Below are positions 33,447 through 40,802 of a stretch of 40,802 nucleotides of DNA, in pieces (position 1 is the first letter of the stretch; each line of letters starts with the position of its first letter). The DNA is taken from contig JAUXRI010000135.1 in NCBI GenBank assembly GCA_030681895.1, positions 1 to 40,802 of the forward strand. Reading direction: 5' to 3'. The notes under the pieces were generated by a model. The model was not told where the DNA came from. It made no database searches and was given only the letters and a program-made list of their open reading frames with translations. The translations under genes and the position numbers were made by a program. Source of the stretch: Myxococcales bacterium. GTDB lineage: Bacteria > Myxococcota > Myxococcia > Myxococcales > Myxococcaceae.

Positions 33447-34718
33447 TCACATCGTGCAGGTGCCGACGCCCGAGCCCATCAGGTTCTGGCACATGCCCGC
33501 CGCGCAGGACGGCGACCCACCGTCGACGTTGCAGAACGAGCGGCAGTTCCCGGTCGCAGCGCCTCCGCTCCCGACGACGCACTGGAAGCCGCGTGCACAC
33601 GGAGCCTGCGCGCTGCACTGGCCACCGTTGCTGACGTTCCCACCAGGCAGGCAGCCCGGAGGCGCTCCCTGGCGATACAGCTGGCACGCCTCGGCCTGAG
33701 GGCACGGCGCCTGCGTGTACGGGTTGCACGCCGTGATGACGGAACACACCACATGCAATTCCCCCGGCCCGCCTGCCGACGCCGCGAAGTTGATGCCCAG
33801 ATTGCACTCGGAGCCAGAGGCGCACGCCGCTCCTTGTCCGCAGAAGCGGCGGCACGCCGGCTGCGAGCCGCTCAGGCCGAGGCATTGCGCGCCTCGCTGG
33901 CATGGGTCGGCCACCGCCTGGACGCAGGAGCCGCCCTCGATCGCGCCACCACTCCCGAGCGAGAACGGCGTGCACTGCCGCGCGATGCCGCCATCGGCGG
34001 TCGGCGCGATGATGCACTTGGTGTTGGGGGCGCTGCAGTTCTGGAGCGTCAGGCTGCACCCCGGCAGACACGTGCCCGCGGACCCATTGACGCCGTTGAG
34101 GACGCACTCCGAGCCCGTCGGACAGCTCGGTGCGAGGTAGTCGCAGGGCATCGGTGCCGGGGTGCCGCCGCCGACGCCCGACGTGCCGCCGCCGACGCCC
34201 GACGTGCCGCCACCGACGCCTGACGAGCCGCCGCCGACGCCCGACGTGCCGCCACCGACGCCTGACGAGCCGCCGCCGACGCCTGACGAGCCACCGCCGA
34301 CGCCTGACGTGCCGCCACCGACGCCTGACGAGCCGCCACCGACGCCTGACGAGCCGCCGCCGACGCCTGACGTGCCGCCTCCGACGCCTGACGTGCCGCC
34401 TCCGACGCCTGACGTCCCGCCCCCGACGCCTGACGTGCCCCCGCCGACTCCCGACGTGCCGCCACCAGCGCCGCTCGTCCCTGCACCCGTGCTGCCGAGA
34501 CATGTGCCGAAGCTGCAGGCCGCTCCCAGGCTACACACGGAGCACGTGTTGCCTTTCGCCCCGCACGCTCCCGAGGCCGACCCCGGCTGGCACAGGCCCG
34601 ATTGATCACAGCAGCCCGCTGCGCACGTTTGCGGACTGCAGCGAGCAGCGGTTCCACAGGACACGGTGACGAGCGCCGACGAGACCGCGACAACGAGCAG
34701 CAGGAGTCGAACGTTCAT
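33447..34718 (-). CDS. Cys-rich lipoprotein with 7-residue Gly/Ser repeats
   Basis: A 423-residue predicted lipoprotein with signal ending in VTVSC (Cys21). A Cys-rich knot (CSPQTCAAGCCDQSGLC, then CSVCSLGAACSFGTC) follows, then 15 repeats of Thr/Ser-Ser-Gly-Val-Gly-Gly-Gly, then a second Cys-rich part with about 20 Cys to the C-terminus (PCPQAEACQLYRQGAPPGC, CARGFQC). Such Cys-knot proteins with glycine linkers are common on myxobacterial surfaces; function unknown. It is divergent from the helical-repeat lipoprotein with only 27-45 bases between the two starts. Confidence 0.8.
   Translation of the reverse strand: MNVRLLLLVVAVSSALVTVSCGTAARCSPQTCAAGCCDQSGLCQPGSASGACGAKGNTCSVCSLGAACSFGTCLGSTGAGTSGAGGGTSGVGGGTSGVGGGTSGVGGGTSGVGGGTSGVGGGSSGVGGGSSGVGGGTSGVGGGSSGVGGGSSGVGGGTSGVGGGSSGVGGGTSGVGGGTSGVGGGTPAPMPCDYLAPSCPTGSECVLNGVNGSAGTCLPGCSLTLQNCSAPNTKCIIAPTADGGIARQCTPFSLGSGGAIEGGSCVQAVADPCQRGAQCLGLSGSQPACRRFCGQGAACASGSECNLGINFAASAGGPGELHVVCSVITACNPYTQAPCPQAEACQLYRQGAPPGCLPGGNVSNGGQCSAQAPCARGFQCVVGSGGAATGNCRSFCNVDGGSPSCAAGMCQNLMGSGVGTCTM
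34164..34478 (-). repeat. 21-bp coding repeat, 15 units
   Basis: Fifteen 21-base units coding (T/S)SG(V/A)GGG in the Cys-rich lipoprotein. Units differ by Thr/Ser changes and silent changes. Regular and in frame, so a coding stalk and not a CRISPR array. Confidence 0.92.
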
Positions 34719-34763
34719 CTGGGCGACCTACACCACGAGGACCCGGTGAGCTACGCAGCCCGG

Positions 34764-35708
34764 ATGCACCGCCTCATCGCCGTCGCACTCCTCGTGCTTG
34801 CCGCAGGCTGCCGGTCGTCGTCGGCGATCGATGCGGGGCCGGCCCTCGCGACGCCAACGCCTGCCATCCTCAACGAGATCGACGCAGCGCTCGCGAAACG
34901 ACAACAGGGCAACGCGCCGCTGGCGACGACGTTGTTGCTCGACGCAGCCGCGCACGCGAAGGCGGCGAAGGATCTCGCTGGAGAGGCCTGGGCGCTCCAC
35001 CGGGCCGGCGACACGCTGCTCGATCAAGATCGCTGCGGCCCATCACGGGCCCGCTACGTCGAGGCGATGACGGTCCATCAACGGCTCGGCGATCGCGCGA
35101 AGATCGGACTGGCTGCGAACGACCTCGGGCTCTGGGCGCGCCGCTGCGAGTTCGACGAGGCGATCGGCTGGTTCTCGATCGCGATGACGTACCGCCGCGA
35201 CGATCCCAAAGCGTTCGCCACCAGCGCCAACAACCTCGCGGGCACGTTCTGGAACGTGCATCGGCCCGATGAGGCGCAGCTGACGTGGGAGGAAGCCCTC
35301 GTGGCCGCCGAGCGCGCGAACGAGCTGGTGATGCAGCGCAAGGTGCTGGCCAACCTCGCGCTCCTCTGGGTCCTGCGCGCCGAGGGCCGCTACGACGATG
35401 ATCCCCTCGCGAGGGAGCAGTCCATCGACGAGCTGCTCGCCCGGGCAGAGACCACCGACGGAGGAGCATCCGCCCTCGACGCAGACGCCCTGCTCGCCGA
35501 GCTCGATCGCCGCCGTGAGCGGTTTGACGGTGCGCCCACGACGAAGAAAGAAGTCGCTGAAGACTCCCCTGCCCTCGCTCGTGCCCGCGACTACTTCAAG
35601 CGGGCCATCGAGGCGGCGAAGCGCGGCGGAGAAGATCCGATCGTCGTGTGCGGCTCGTTCGGCACCTTCGACGATCGTTGCGAGCTGCTCACTCCGAAGA
35701 CGCCGTGA
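34764..35708 (+). CDS. lipoprotein with TPR-like helical repeats
   Basis: A 314-residue predicted lipoprotein: MHRLIAVALLVLAAGC gives Cys16 as the lipid site. From about residue 40 the protein is alpha-helical with repeated Ala-rich pieces (AHAKAAKDLAGEAWALHRAGD, AKIGLAANDLGLWARRCEFDEAIGWFSIAM, ANNLAGTFWNVHRPDEAQLTWEEAL) that match the TPR pattern. The C-terminus has KKEVAEDSPALARARDYFKRAIEAAKRG. An in-frame GTG at 34746 has a GAGG site 5 bases before and is an alternative start. TPRs imply protein-protein binding; the partner is unknown. It converges on the sterol reductase gene with 15 bases between stops. Confidence 0.8.
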   Translation: MHRLIAVALLVLAAGCRSSSAIDAGPALATPTPAILNEIDAALAKRQQGNAPLATTLLLDAAAHAKAAKDLAGEAWALHRAGDTLLDQDRCGPSRARYVEAMTVHQRLGDRAKIGLAANDLGLWARRCEFDEAIGWFSIAMTYRRDDPKAFATSANNLAGTFWNVHRPDEAQLTWEEALVAAERANELVMQRKVLANLALLWVLRAEGRYDDDPLAREQSIDELLARAETTDGGASALDADALLAELDRRRERFDGAPTTKKEVAEDSPALARARDYFKRAIEAAKRGGEDPIVVCGSFGTFDDRCELLTPKTP

Positions 35709-35723
35709 GGGTCGAAGTCAGGC

Positions 35724-36791
35724 TCAGTACACGAACGGAATGATGCGCCACCGCACCCGCTGCACGTACGCATCCCACAGCGGCCCGTACTTCTTCGCGC
35801 AGCGCCGATCGTCATCGAACTGCCGCGGGAACAGGAGCGCGACGTAATACAGCGGGTACAGCCACGGCTGCCACGCGGTGAAGTACCCCAGCGACAGCGC
35901 GAGCCCCGAGGCCATCAACAGCTCGCCCAGGTAGTTCACGTGCCGCGAGAGTCCCCAGAAGCCGCTCACCAACACGCGGCCTTCGAGCGCGATGGGCGTG
36001 ATGAAGCCGAACGCCTTCTTCTCGGGGTCCCGCTTGAACCAGAACTTCTGCATGTTGGCGCCGCGCGCGAACGCCCAGCCGGTGAAGAAGACGAGCGCGA
36101 ACACGGGAGGCACGGCGGCGGGCAGGTGCGGGTTCGGTTGCTCCGCGAGCGCCCAGAGGCCGACGCCGTAGAAGTACGGGTAGAAGACCAGGCAGCCCCA
36201 CGTCAGCTTGAAACCCACGCGCTCGGCGACGAAGTCGTACGTGTAGAGGTGCACCTCTTCGAAGAAGAGGTACTCGCACAGGAAGAACGAGAAGAGCCCG
36301 ACGTAGAGGAAGACGCCCGGGTTCGGATCGGCGCGGTGCAACGTCAGGTGGTGGGCCGCGAACGAGAGCAGGTTGAGCTCGAGGATCACCGCGCCGACCA
36401 GGTACAGGTACATCTTCGCGTCGATGCGCCCGCCCCACAGCTGCGGCTGCTCGATGCGGCCGAGGAAGAGATCCTTGAAGAGGTTGGAGCCTTCGACCGG
36501 CTTCGCGGGCAGCACGATCGCCGCCGACGCGATGAGGCCGGTCACGCACGCGCCGATCACGAGTTCCCAGCGGTGCACGTAGAACGCGTTCCACTCGAGC
36601 AGCCCCTGCGAGCAGGCGAGCGCCCACAGGCCGACCGAGAGGAAGAGCACCACCAGGCCGTTGAGCCGGTAGCGAAGCTTCGCGCCCGTCGCGGGGTTGG
36701 TGATGTAGCCGTCGACCCACCGGCCCGGCACCACCGCGTTGAGCACGAACACCACGAGGTACATCACGAGCGGCCACAGGTACGCGGGCAT
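35724..36791 (-). CDS. ERG4/ERG24-family sterol reductase-like membrane protein
   Basis: A 355-residue multi-pass membrane protein. It has hydrophobic helices along its length and the family's C-terminal signatures: SGFWGLSRHVNYLGELL, then DRRCAKKYGPLWDAYVQRVRWRIIPFVY, equal to the NADPH-binding and catalytic end of delta-14 and delta-24(28) sterol reductases. The N-terminal half is more divergent. Some bacteria, including myxobacteria, make sterols, so a reductase of sterol double bonds is plausible, but other members of this fold act on other lipids. The start overlaps the trmD stop by one base (TGATG), so it is probably translated with trmD. Confidence 0.88.
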   Translation of the reverse strand: MPAYLWPLVMYLVVFVLNAVVPGRWVDGYITNPATGAKLRYRLNGLVVLFLSVGLWALACSQGLLEWNAFYVHRWELVIGACVTGLIASAAIVLPAKPVEGSNLFKDLFLGRIEQPQLWGGRIDAKMYLYLVGAVILELNLLSFAAHHLTLHRADPNPGVFLYVGLFSFFLCEYLFFEEVHLYTYDFVAERVGFKLTWGCLVFYPYFYGVGLWALAEQPNPHLPAAVPPVFALVFFTGWAFARGANMQKFWFKRDPEKKAFGFITPIALEGRVLVSGFWGLSRHVNYLGELLMASGLALSLGYFTAWQPWLYPLYYVALLFPRQFDDDRRCAKKYGPLWDAYVQRVRWRIIPFVY

Positions 36792-37519
36792 CACAACTTC
36801 TCCAGCGGGGTCGAGAGGAGCTTCACGTCGGCCTTGTTCAGCTCGAGCTTCGCGAAGAGATCGGGGCGGCGGGCCTTCGTCAACTGGAGCGCGTGCCAGC
36901 GGCGCCATCGCTCGATGCGCGCGTGATCGCCGCCCTGCAACACCTCGGGCACCGTCATGCCGCGGAACTCGACGGGGCGGGTGTAGTGCGGGTGCTCGAG
37001 CAGGTTCGACTCGAAGCTCTCGGTGGTGGCTGAGGTGGCGTTGCCCAGCACGCCGGGCACCAGCCGAGCGACCGCGTCGATGACACACAGCGCGGCGACC
37101 TCACCGCCCGTCAGCACGAAGTCGCCGAGCGACAGCTCCTCGTCGATCCACGCCAGCGCGCGCTCGTCGACGCCCTCGTAGCGGCCGCACACCAGAATCG
37201 CCGAGCCCTGCGCCGCGAGCGCGCGCGCCTTCGGCTGATCGAACGTCGGCCCTCGCGGGCTCATCAGGATCACCCGGGCATCAGGGAGCCGTGCTTTCGC
37301 CGCCTCGATGGCGCCGACCAGCGACTCCACCTTCATCACCATGCCCGCGCCGCCGCCGTAGGGCGTGTCATCGGTGTTCCGGTGCTTGTTGGCGGCGAAG
37401 TCGCGCACGTCGGTGGCGGTGACGTGCAGCAGGCCCTTGTCGCGCGCTTTGCCGAGGATCGACTCCGACGTGTAGCCGGTGATCATCGACGGGAAGAGCG
37501 TGAGGACCTCGAAGCGCAT
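36791..37519 (-). CDS. trmD: tRNA (guanine37-N1)-methyltransferase
   Basis: Methylates G37 of tRNAs such as Pro and Leu using SAM, preventing +1 frameshifts. The 242-residue protein has [18 protein letters not shown] at the start, [13 protein letters not shown], then [12 protein letters not shown], the knot region [10 protein letters not shown] and [19 protein letters not shown], all typical of TrmD. The frame is open upstream to 37669; MRFEVLT is the family start. It follows rimM with 2 bases between. Confidence 0.97.
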   Translation of the reverse strand: MRFEVLTLFPSMITGYTSESILGKARDKGLLHVTATDVRDFAANKHRNTDDTPYGGGAGMVMKVESLVGAIEAAKARLPDARVILMSPRGPTFDQPKARALAAQGSAILVCGRYEGVDERALAWIDEELSLGDFVLTGGEVAALCVIDAVARLVPGVLGNATSATTESFESNLLEHPHYTRPVEFRGMTVPEVLQGGDHARIERWRRWHALQLTKARRPDLFAKLELNKADVKLLSTPLEKL

Positions 37520-37521
37520 GC

Positions 37522-38055
37522 TCACTTGTCGTCGTCGAAGACGAGCGGCTTCAGGACGATCGTCCGCGCGTCGAGATCGATCTTCACCACGAAGTCGTCG
37601 GCGAACGGCACCATCTCTTCGTGTTCGCCGTTCTTGAGCACCAGGTTCGGCACCGGGCCCGAGCTCCACACCTCGGCGACGATGCCCAGGGAGCGGCCGT
37701 CTTCCGTCGACGCAGCGAGCCCCACCAGATCGCCCTGGAAGAACTCTCCGTCGTCCGGCTGATCGACTTCGTCGCGGTGCACCGAGACCGTCGAGCCCAC
37801 CAGCAGGTCCGCCGCTTCGCGGGTCGAGAGCCCCTTGAGCTCCACGAGCAGGTCGCCGCCAGCGTCACGCACGGTCAGCAGCTCGTACTCGCGCGGGGCT
37901 CCAGCTTTCGGCGTCAGGCGAAGGCGATCGACCGTCCCCAGCGCCGACGACGCGGGGTCGAACGTCTTCATCATCACGGCGCCCTTGAGCCCGTGCGCGC
38001 GCGACACGTAGCCGATGCCCAACCACTCGTTCACGGCAGGAGTCTTCGCAGTCAC
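37522..38055 (-). CDS. rimM: ribosome maturation factor RimM
   Basis: RimM helps mature the 3' domain of 16S rRNA in the 30S head by binding S19. The 177-residue protein shows [21 protein letters not shown] at the start and FFQGDLVGL with the PRC-barrel C-terminal half ([24 protein letters not shown]), as usual. It lies between khpA and trmD in the standard rpsP operon. Confidence 0.96.
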   Translation of the reverse strand: MTAKTPAVNEWLGIGYVSRAHGLKGAVMMKTFDPASSALGTVDRLRLTPKAGAPREYELLTVRDAGGDLLVELKGLSTREAADLLVGSTVSVHRDEVDQPDDGEFFQGDLVGLAASTEDGRSLGIVAEVWSSGPVPNLVLKNGEHEEMVPFADDFVVKIDLDARTIVLKPLVFDDDK

Positions 38056-38077
38056 GGGCGCCCTTCAGAGGCTTTGC

Positions 38078-38353
38078 TTACGGCGCGGCGACGGTCCCGT
38101 TGGCGTGCTGCCCGGCTCGGCGGTCATCGACCAGCTCGAGCCTGACCTTCTCACCCTTCTTCTGGGCGGCATGGGTGACGACGGTGCGCAGCGCGTTGAT
38201 GGTGCGGCCATCACGGCCGATCACCTTCCCGACGTCGTCGGGCGCCACTTTGAGCTCGTAGAGCGAGTGATCGGCTGCCGGGGTCACCGTCAGCTCGACC
38301 ACGTCAGGCTTGTCGACGAGCGCCTTCGCGAGAAAGACGATCAGGTCTTTCAC
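38078..38353 (-). CDS. khpA: KH-domain RNA-binding protein
   Basis: A 91-residue single KH domain with the GxxG loop in DDVGKVIGRDGRTINALRTVV. In other bacteria KhpA binds many RNAs and pairs with KhpB. The C-terminal end (RRAGQHANGTVAAP) is a short flexible tail. It sits 8 bases after rpsP and 22 before rimM, the common position. Confidence 0.95.
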   Translation of the reverse strand: MKDLIVFLAKALVDKPDVVELTVTPAADHSLYELKVAPDDVGKVIGRDGRTINALRTVVTHAAQKKGEKVRLELVDDRRAGQHANGTVAAP

Positions 38354-38361
38354 GGTGAGAT

Positions 38362-38616
38362 TCAGGCCTTGGCGACAGGCTTCTTCGTCTTCTTGTAGAG
38401 GTTTCCGAGCGTCTCGGAGGGCTGCGCGCCCATCTTCGTCCAGTGCGCCCAGCGGTCTTCGTTCACCGCGAACTTCGCGGGGCTCTCGTTGGGATCGTAC
38501 ATGCCGATGTTCTCGATGAAGCGACCGTCGCGGGGCATGCGCGAGTCAGCGGCAACGACGTGGTAGTACGGACGCTTCTTGGCACCAGCGCGAGCAAGAC
38601 GGAGAACGACGCTCAT
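38362..38616 (-). CDS. rpsP: 30S ribosomal protein S16
   Basis: An 84-residue 30S protein: MSVVLRLARAGAKKRPYYHVVAADSRMPRDGRFIENIG is a clear S16 start. It opens the operon rpsP-khpA-rimM-trmD. AGGAG stands 8 bases before the ATG. The usual partner rplS (L19) is not found after trmD here. Confidence 0.97.
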   Translation of the reverse strand: MSVVLRLARAGAKKRPYYHVVAADSRMPRDGRFIENIGMYDPNESPAKFAVNEDRWAHWTKMGAQPSETLGNLYKKTKKPVAKA

Positions 38617-38649
38617 CTGACAAACTCCTGAAAAGACGTTGGAAGGCTT

Positions 38650-38679
38650 GCCCTACACGGTTCCGGGCCAATCAGTCAA
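38650..38679 (-). promoter_or_regulatory. likely promoter of the rpsP operon
   Basis: On the minus strand TTGACT (38674-38679) is followed after 18 bases by TAGGGC (38650-38655). The -35 is close to consensus, the -10 poor, but position and spacing match the S10 operon promoter (TTGACA, 18, TATACG). Transcription would start near 38643. Confidence 0.45.
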
Positions 38680-38719
38680 GCAGCGGGACGGCGAGGGGCA
38701 GCTTCCGTACAGTGCGCAG

Positions 38720-40802
38720 GTGCTGCCTCTGCTGCTGCTGAGTTTCGTCGGCGCTGGCCCCTTCGATCTGCCCGCCGCTGCTGCGGAGGTCCCGATCCCC
38801 AGCCACCACCCTGCCCTCGCCGGGGCAGGCGCCACCACCGTGCTGATCTGGGAAGACGGGCGGCCTGAGGCCCTGCTGAGCCCGGTCGAACGAACGCCGA
38901 CGCCGCTCCCTCAATTCTGGTGGACGCGCGTGCAGCCAGACGGTGGCTCACAGCCCAGAACCGGTCAGCCCGGGTGCCTTGGCGGCGAGGGGAGCCAGTT
39001 CGTGGTGACGGCGAACCCCATCTCGGGCGTGGCGTATGTCGGCTGGCTCGTTCGGCGCTCGGTCAGCGCGGCGGCGCTCCAGGTCGGTGTGCTCGAGCAG
39101 TCGGGCACGCTGATCTGCAACGCGAACACGAGCGGGCAGCTGACCGTCTGGCCCTCCGATCTGCTCAGCCTCGGGTGGACCGGCTCTCAGTTCTTCGCTG
39201 GCTGGCGCAACACCACGAGCGCCCAGCAGGCCTGGTGTTCTGCGATGGGCGTCTGCGGAACCAGCATGACGATCGCCGGGGTGCGCCCGAGCCCTGACGT
39301 CTCGTTCGGGGCCGGCGCGCAGCCGGGCACCGCCGAGTTTCGCGGCGTCGGCACCGGCTCGCCCTGGTTCAAGCGGAGTCCCGAAGGCTCGTTCGGCGGA
39401 GTCTTCGGCATGGAGGCGTGGACCGCTGACCAGGTCGTCGTCGACCCCTTCGCGCTGTCGACCGGCTTCCGCGAGGGCAACGCCGACTGGCAGGTCGTCA
39501 CGCCCGGAGGACAGAAGAGCACGGGCACCACTCGCCCCATTCAACTCGTCTCACTGGCGCAGTCGAACACCACCATCGTCGTCCTGGAGAGCGGCACCGC
39601 CGCGGCACTGACGATCTGGCCAGACGGAGGCACGCACACCACCGCGCTGGGGCAGGTCTCGGAGTCGGCCCTGACGAGCGACGGCGTGTCTGCGCGCCTG
39701 GCCTGGAATTCGGGTGGCGCGGTCGCCACCAGGATCATCGGCGCCGACGGAGGGGTCAGCACGCCGATCGCGGCGGCCATGGCTCGGCCACCCCAACGCG
39801 CCCCCTCGATCGCGTGGGTGTTCGATCGCTGGCTCATCGTCTTCGAAGAATGGAACGGAACCACGTGGATGCCGCGAGGCATCGCGTTCACGGCAGGCGG
39901 CTCGATCATCAGCCAGACCGGAATGGGGTTGCCCGGTTCTGCCCCGAGCCTCGTCACCGCGCCCGACGGCGGCGTGTTTCTGAGCTCGACGTCAGCCGGC
40001 AGCGCCGTGCTCCATCAGGTGACGGGCGCGTCCCCGCTGGCGATCACCATGGCAGGATCCCTCGGCCCGGGCGCCAGCGGCGGTGCGGTGACGAACGCGG
40101 GGCCGCTCTGGTGGACCTCACGCGGCCCGTACGTGAACGGTGTCGAGACGCCGACGTTGGACGCGGGCGTGCTCGCGACGACTGGCGCTGTGGTGCCCGG
40201 CGGAATCTGGATTCCTCAGCGCCCGGCCGTCTCGACGAACGGCGTGACGGCGCGGTTCGTGTCTGATCCGCCCGTCTCGTTCTCGACCACCGTCACGATT
40301 CCGATTCCGGCCGACCGATCGGCACCGCTCGCCAGCGCGTCCGTCGAGACCCCGGACGGTTGGCGATGGCTGCTCGCCTGGTTCGACACCGCTGCGATCT
40401 CTGCGCTGAACGTGCGCACCTTTCGGGCCGACGGAGGCCCACTCGGAATTGACGTCCTGCAGCTGACCGGCACCAACCGCGGGCTCGCCGCGACGGGCAC
40501 TGTCGACCAGGACTTCGCGGTCGTGACGAGCGATGGCACCGAGGTCAAGCTCCACCGCGTCGACCCCGCGACAGGGACGATCGTGACATCCGAGCGCGTC
40601 AACTCGTTCACTTCCACCGAATTGACTGGGGATCCCGTCGTCGCTGCGGCGCCGACAGGGCAGCTCGCGATCGCGTGGCCCGCGCTCGACCCGATGATCA
40701 AGTCCACCGTGATTCGGTTCGTGTTGGTCGGCAATGGGGGAATGGAGCCAGACGCAGGCGCAGGTGGTGGCGCAGCGGGTGGTGGCGCAGCGGGTGGTGG
40801 CG
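38720..40802 (+). CDS. secreted protein of unknown function, GTG start, C-terminus beyond the window
   Basis: A frame of 694 codons open to the window edge, with no stop and normal G/C third positions. It has no ATG at its front; GTG at 38720 is followed by a hydrophobic signal (LPLLLLSFVGAG). An in-frame TTG at 38648 is less likely. The body is beta-rich with Gly, Thr, Trp and repeated DGG-type turns (WPDGGTHTT, GADGGVSTP, RADGGPLG), which suggests a propeller-like surface protein. Near the window end a Gly-Gly-Gly-Ala-Ala repeat begins (40757 on), like the stalks in the other lipoproteins. No family recognised. It is divergent from rpsP with a 103-base gap. Confidence 0.75.
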   Translation, partial: MLPLLLLSFVGAGPFDLPAAAAEVPIPSHHPALAGAGATTVLIWEDGRPEALLSPVERTPTPLPQFWWTRVQPDGGSQPRTGQPGCLGGEGSQFVVTANPISGVAYVGWLVRRSVSAAALQVGVLEQSGTLICNANTSGQLTVWPSDLLSLGWTGSQFFAGWRNTTSAQQAWCSAMGVCGTSMTIAGVRPSPDVSFGAGAQPGTAEFRGVGTGSPWFKRSPEGSFGGVFGMEAWTADQVVVDPFALSTGFREGNADWQVVTPGGQKSTGTTRPIQLVSLAQSNTTIVVLESGTAAALTIWPDGGTHTTALGQVSESALTSDGVSARLAWNSGGAVATRIIGADGGVSTPIAAAMARPPQRAPSIAWVFDRWLIVFEEWNGTTWMPRGIAFTAGGSIISQTGMGLPGSAPSLVTAPDGGVFLSSTSAGSAVLHQVTGASPLAITMAGSLGPGASGGAVTNAGPLWWTSRGPYVNGVETPTLDAGVLATTGAVVPGGIWIPQRPAVSTNGVTARFVSDPPVSFSTTVTIPIPADRSAPLASASVETPDGWRWLLAWFDTAAISALNVRTFRADGGPLGIDVLQLTGTNRGLAATGTVDQDFAVVTSDGTEVKLHRVDPATGTIVTSERVNSFTSTELTGDPVVAAAPTGQLAIAWPALDPMIKSTVIRFVLVGNGGMEPDAGAGGGAAGGGAAGGG

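Overview
The window is high-GC bacterial DNA that looks like a chromosome segment from Myxococcota (order Myxococcales or a close relative). The support is indirect: strong G/C preference at third codon positions, many lipoproteins carrying Asp-Ala-Gly or Gly/Ser/Ala-rich spacers, an IF-3 with an AUC start and a long Ala/Pro tail like the Dsg protein of Myxococcus xanthus, and sterol-type enzymes. No rRNA, phage, transposase or CRISPR array was found.

Layout. (1) 1-3095, minus strand: the front of the S10 ribosomal operon, rpsJ-rplD-rplW-rplB-rpsS-rplV-rpsC (rpsC cut by the window edge), with a good sigma70-type promoter at 3201-3230. rplC (L3) is missing from its usual place. (2) 3293-9416, accessory: a DAG-rich lipoprotein, a protein with two PARP-type zinc fingers, a possible gene remnant, an AbiEi-like/nuclease-fold protein, and a divergent pair (sterol-desaturase/AGMO-like oxygenase and Crp-family regulator) around a 14-bp palindrome. 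(3) 9554-16335: a tightly overlapping operon iorA-iorB-acd, which should convert aryl-2-oxoacids to aryl-acids with ATP gain, convergent with a HisC-type aminotransferase and a class II aldolase. (4) 16496-17944: a diheme cytochrome lipoprotein on a collagen-like stalk and tRNA-Pro(GGG), each followed by an almost identical structured terminator. (5) 18028-30165, minus strand: ihfA, pheT, pheS, then two lipoprotein genes (one of about 1,720 residues), then rplT, rpmI, infC. This is the common infC-rpmI-rplT-pheS-pheT-ihfA order, split by the two lipoprotein genes. (6) 30364-35708: prs, a GH1 glycosidase lipoprotein, a Cys-rich lipoprotein with 7-residue repeats, and a small helical-repeat lipoprotein. 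(7) 35724-38616, minus strand: rpsP-khpA-rimM-trmD followed by an ERG4/ERG24-type sterol reductase overlapping trmD by one base, where rplS is often found. (8) 38720-40802: a secreted protein with a GTG start that runs off the window.

The core translation genes are conventional in sequence but rearranged in order. The most unusual items are the zinc-finger protein, the collagen-stalk cytochrome, the iorAB-acd operon with a shortened IorA, the sterol reductase inside a ribosomal/tRNA-modification operon, a three-copy decayed repeat at the acd/hisC junction, and the duplicated GNRA-loop terminator. I see no defence island or clearly undescribed multi-gene machine. The best candidates for new biology are single genes and regulatory elements.
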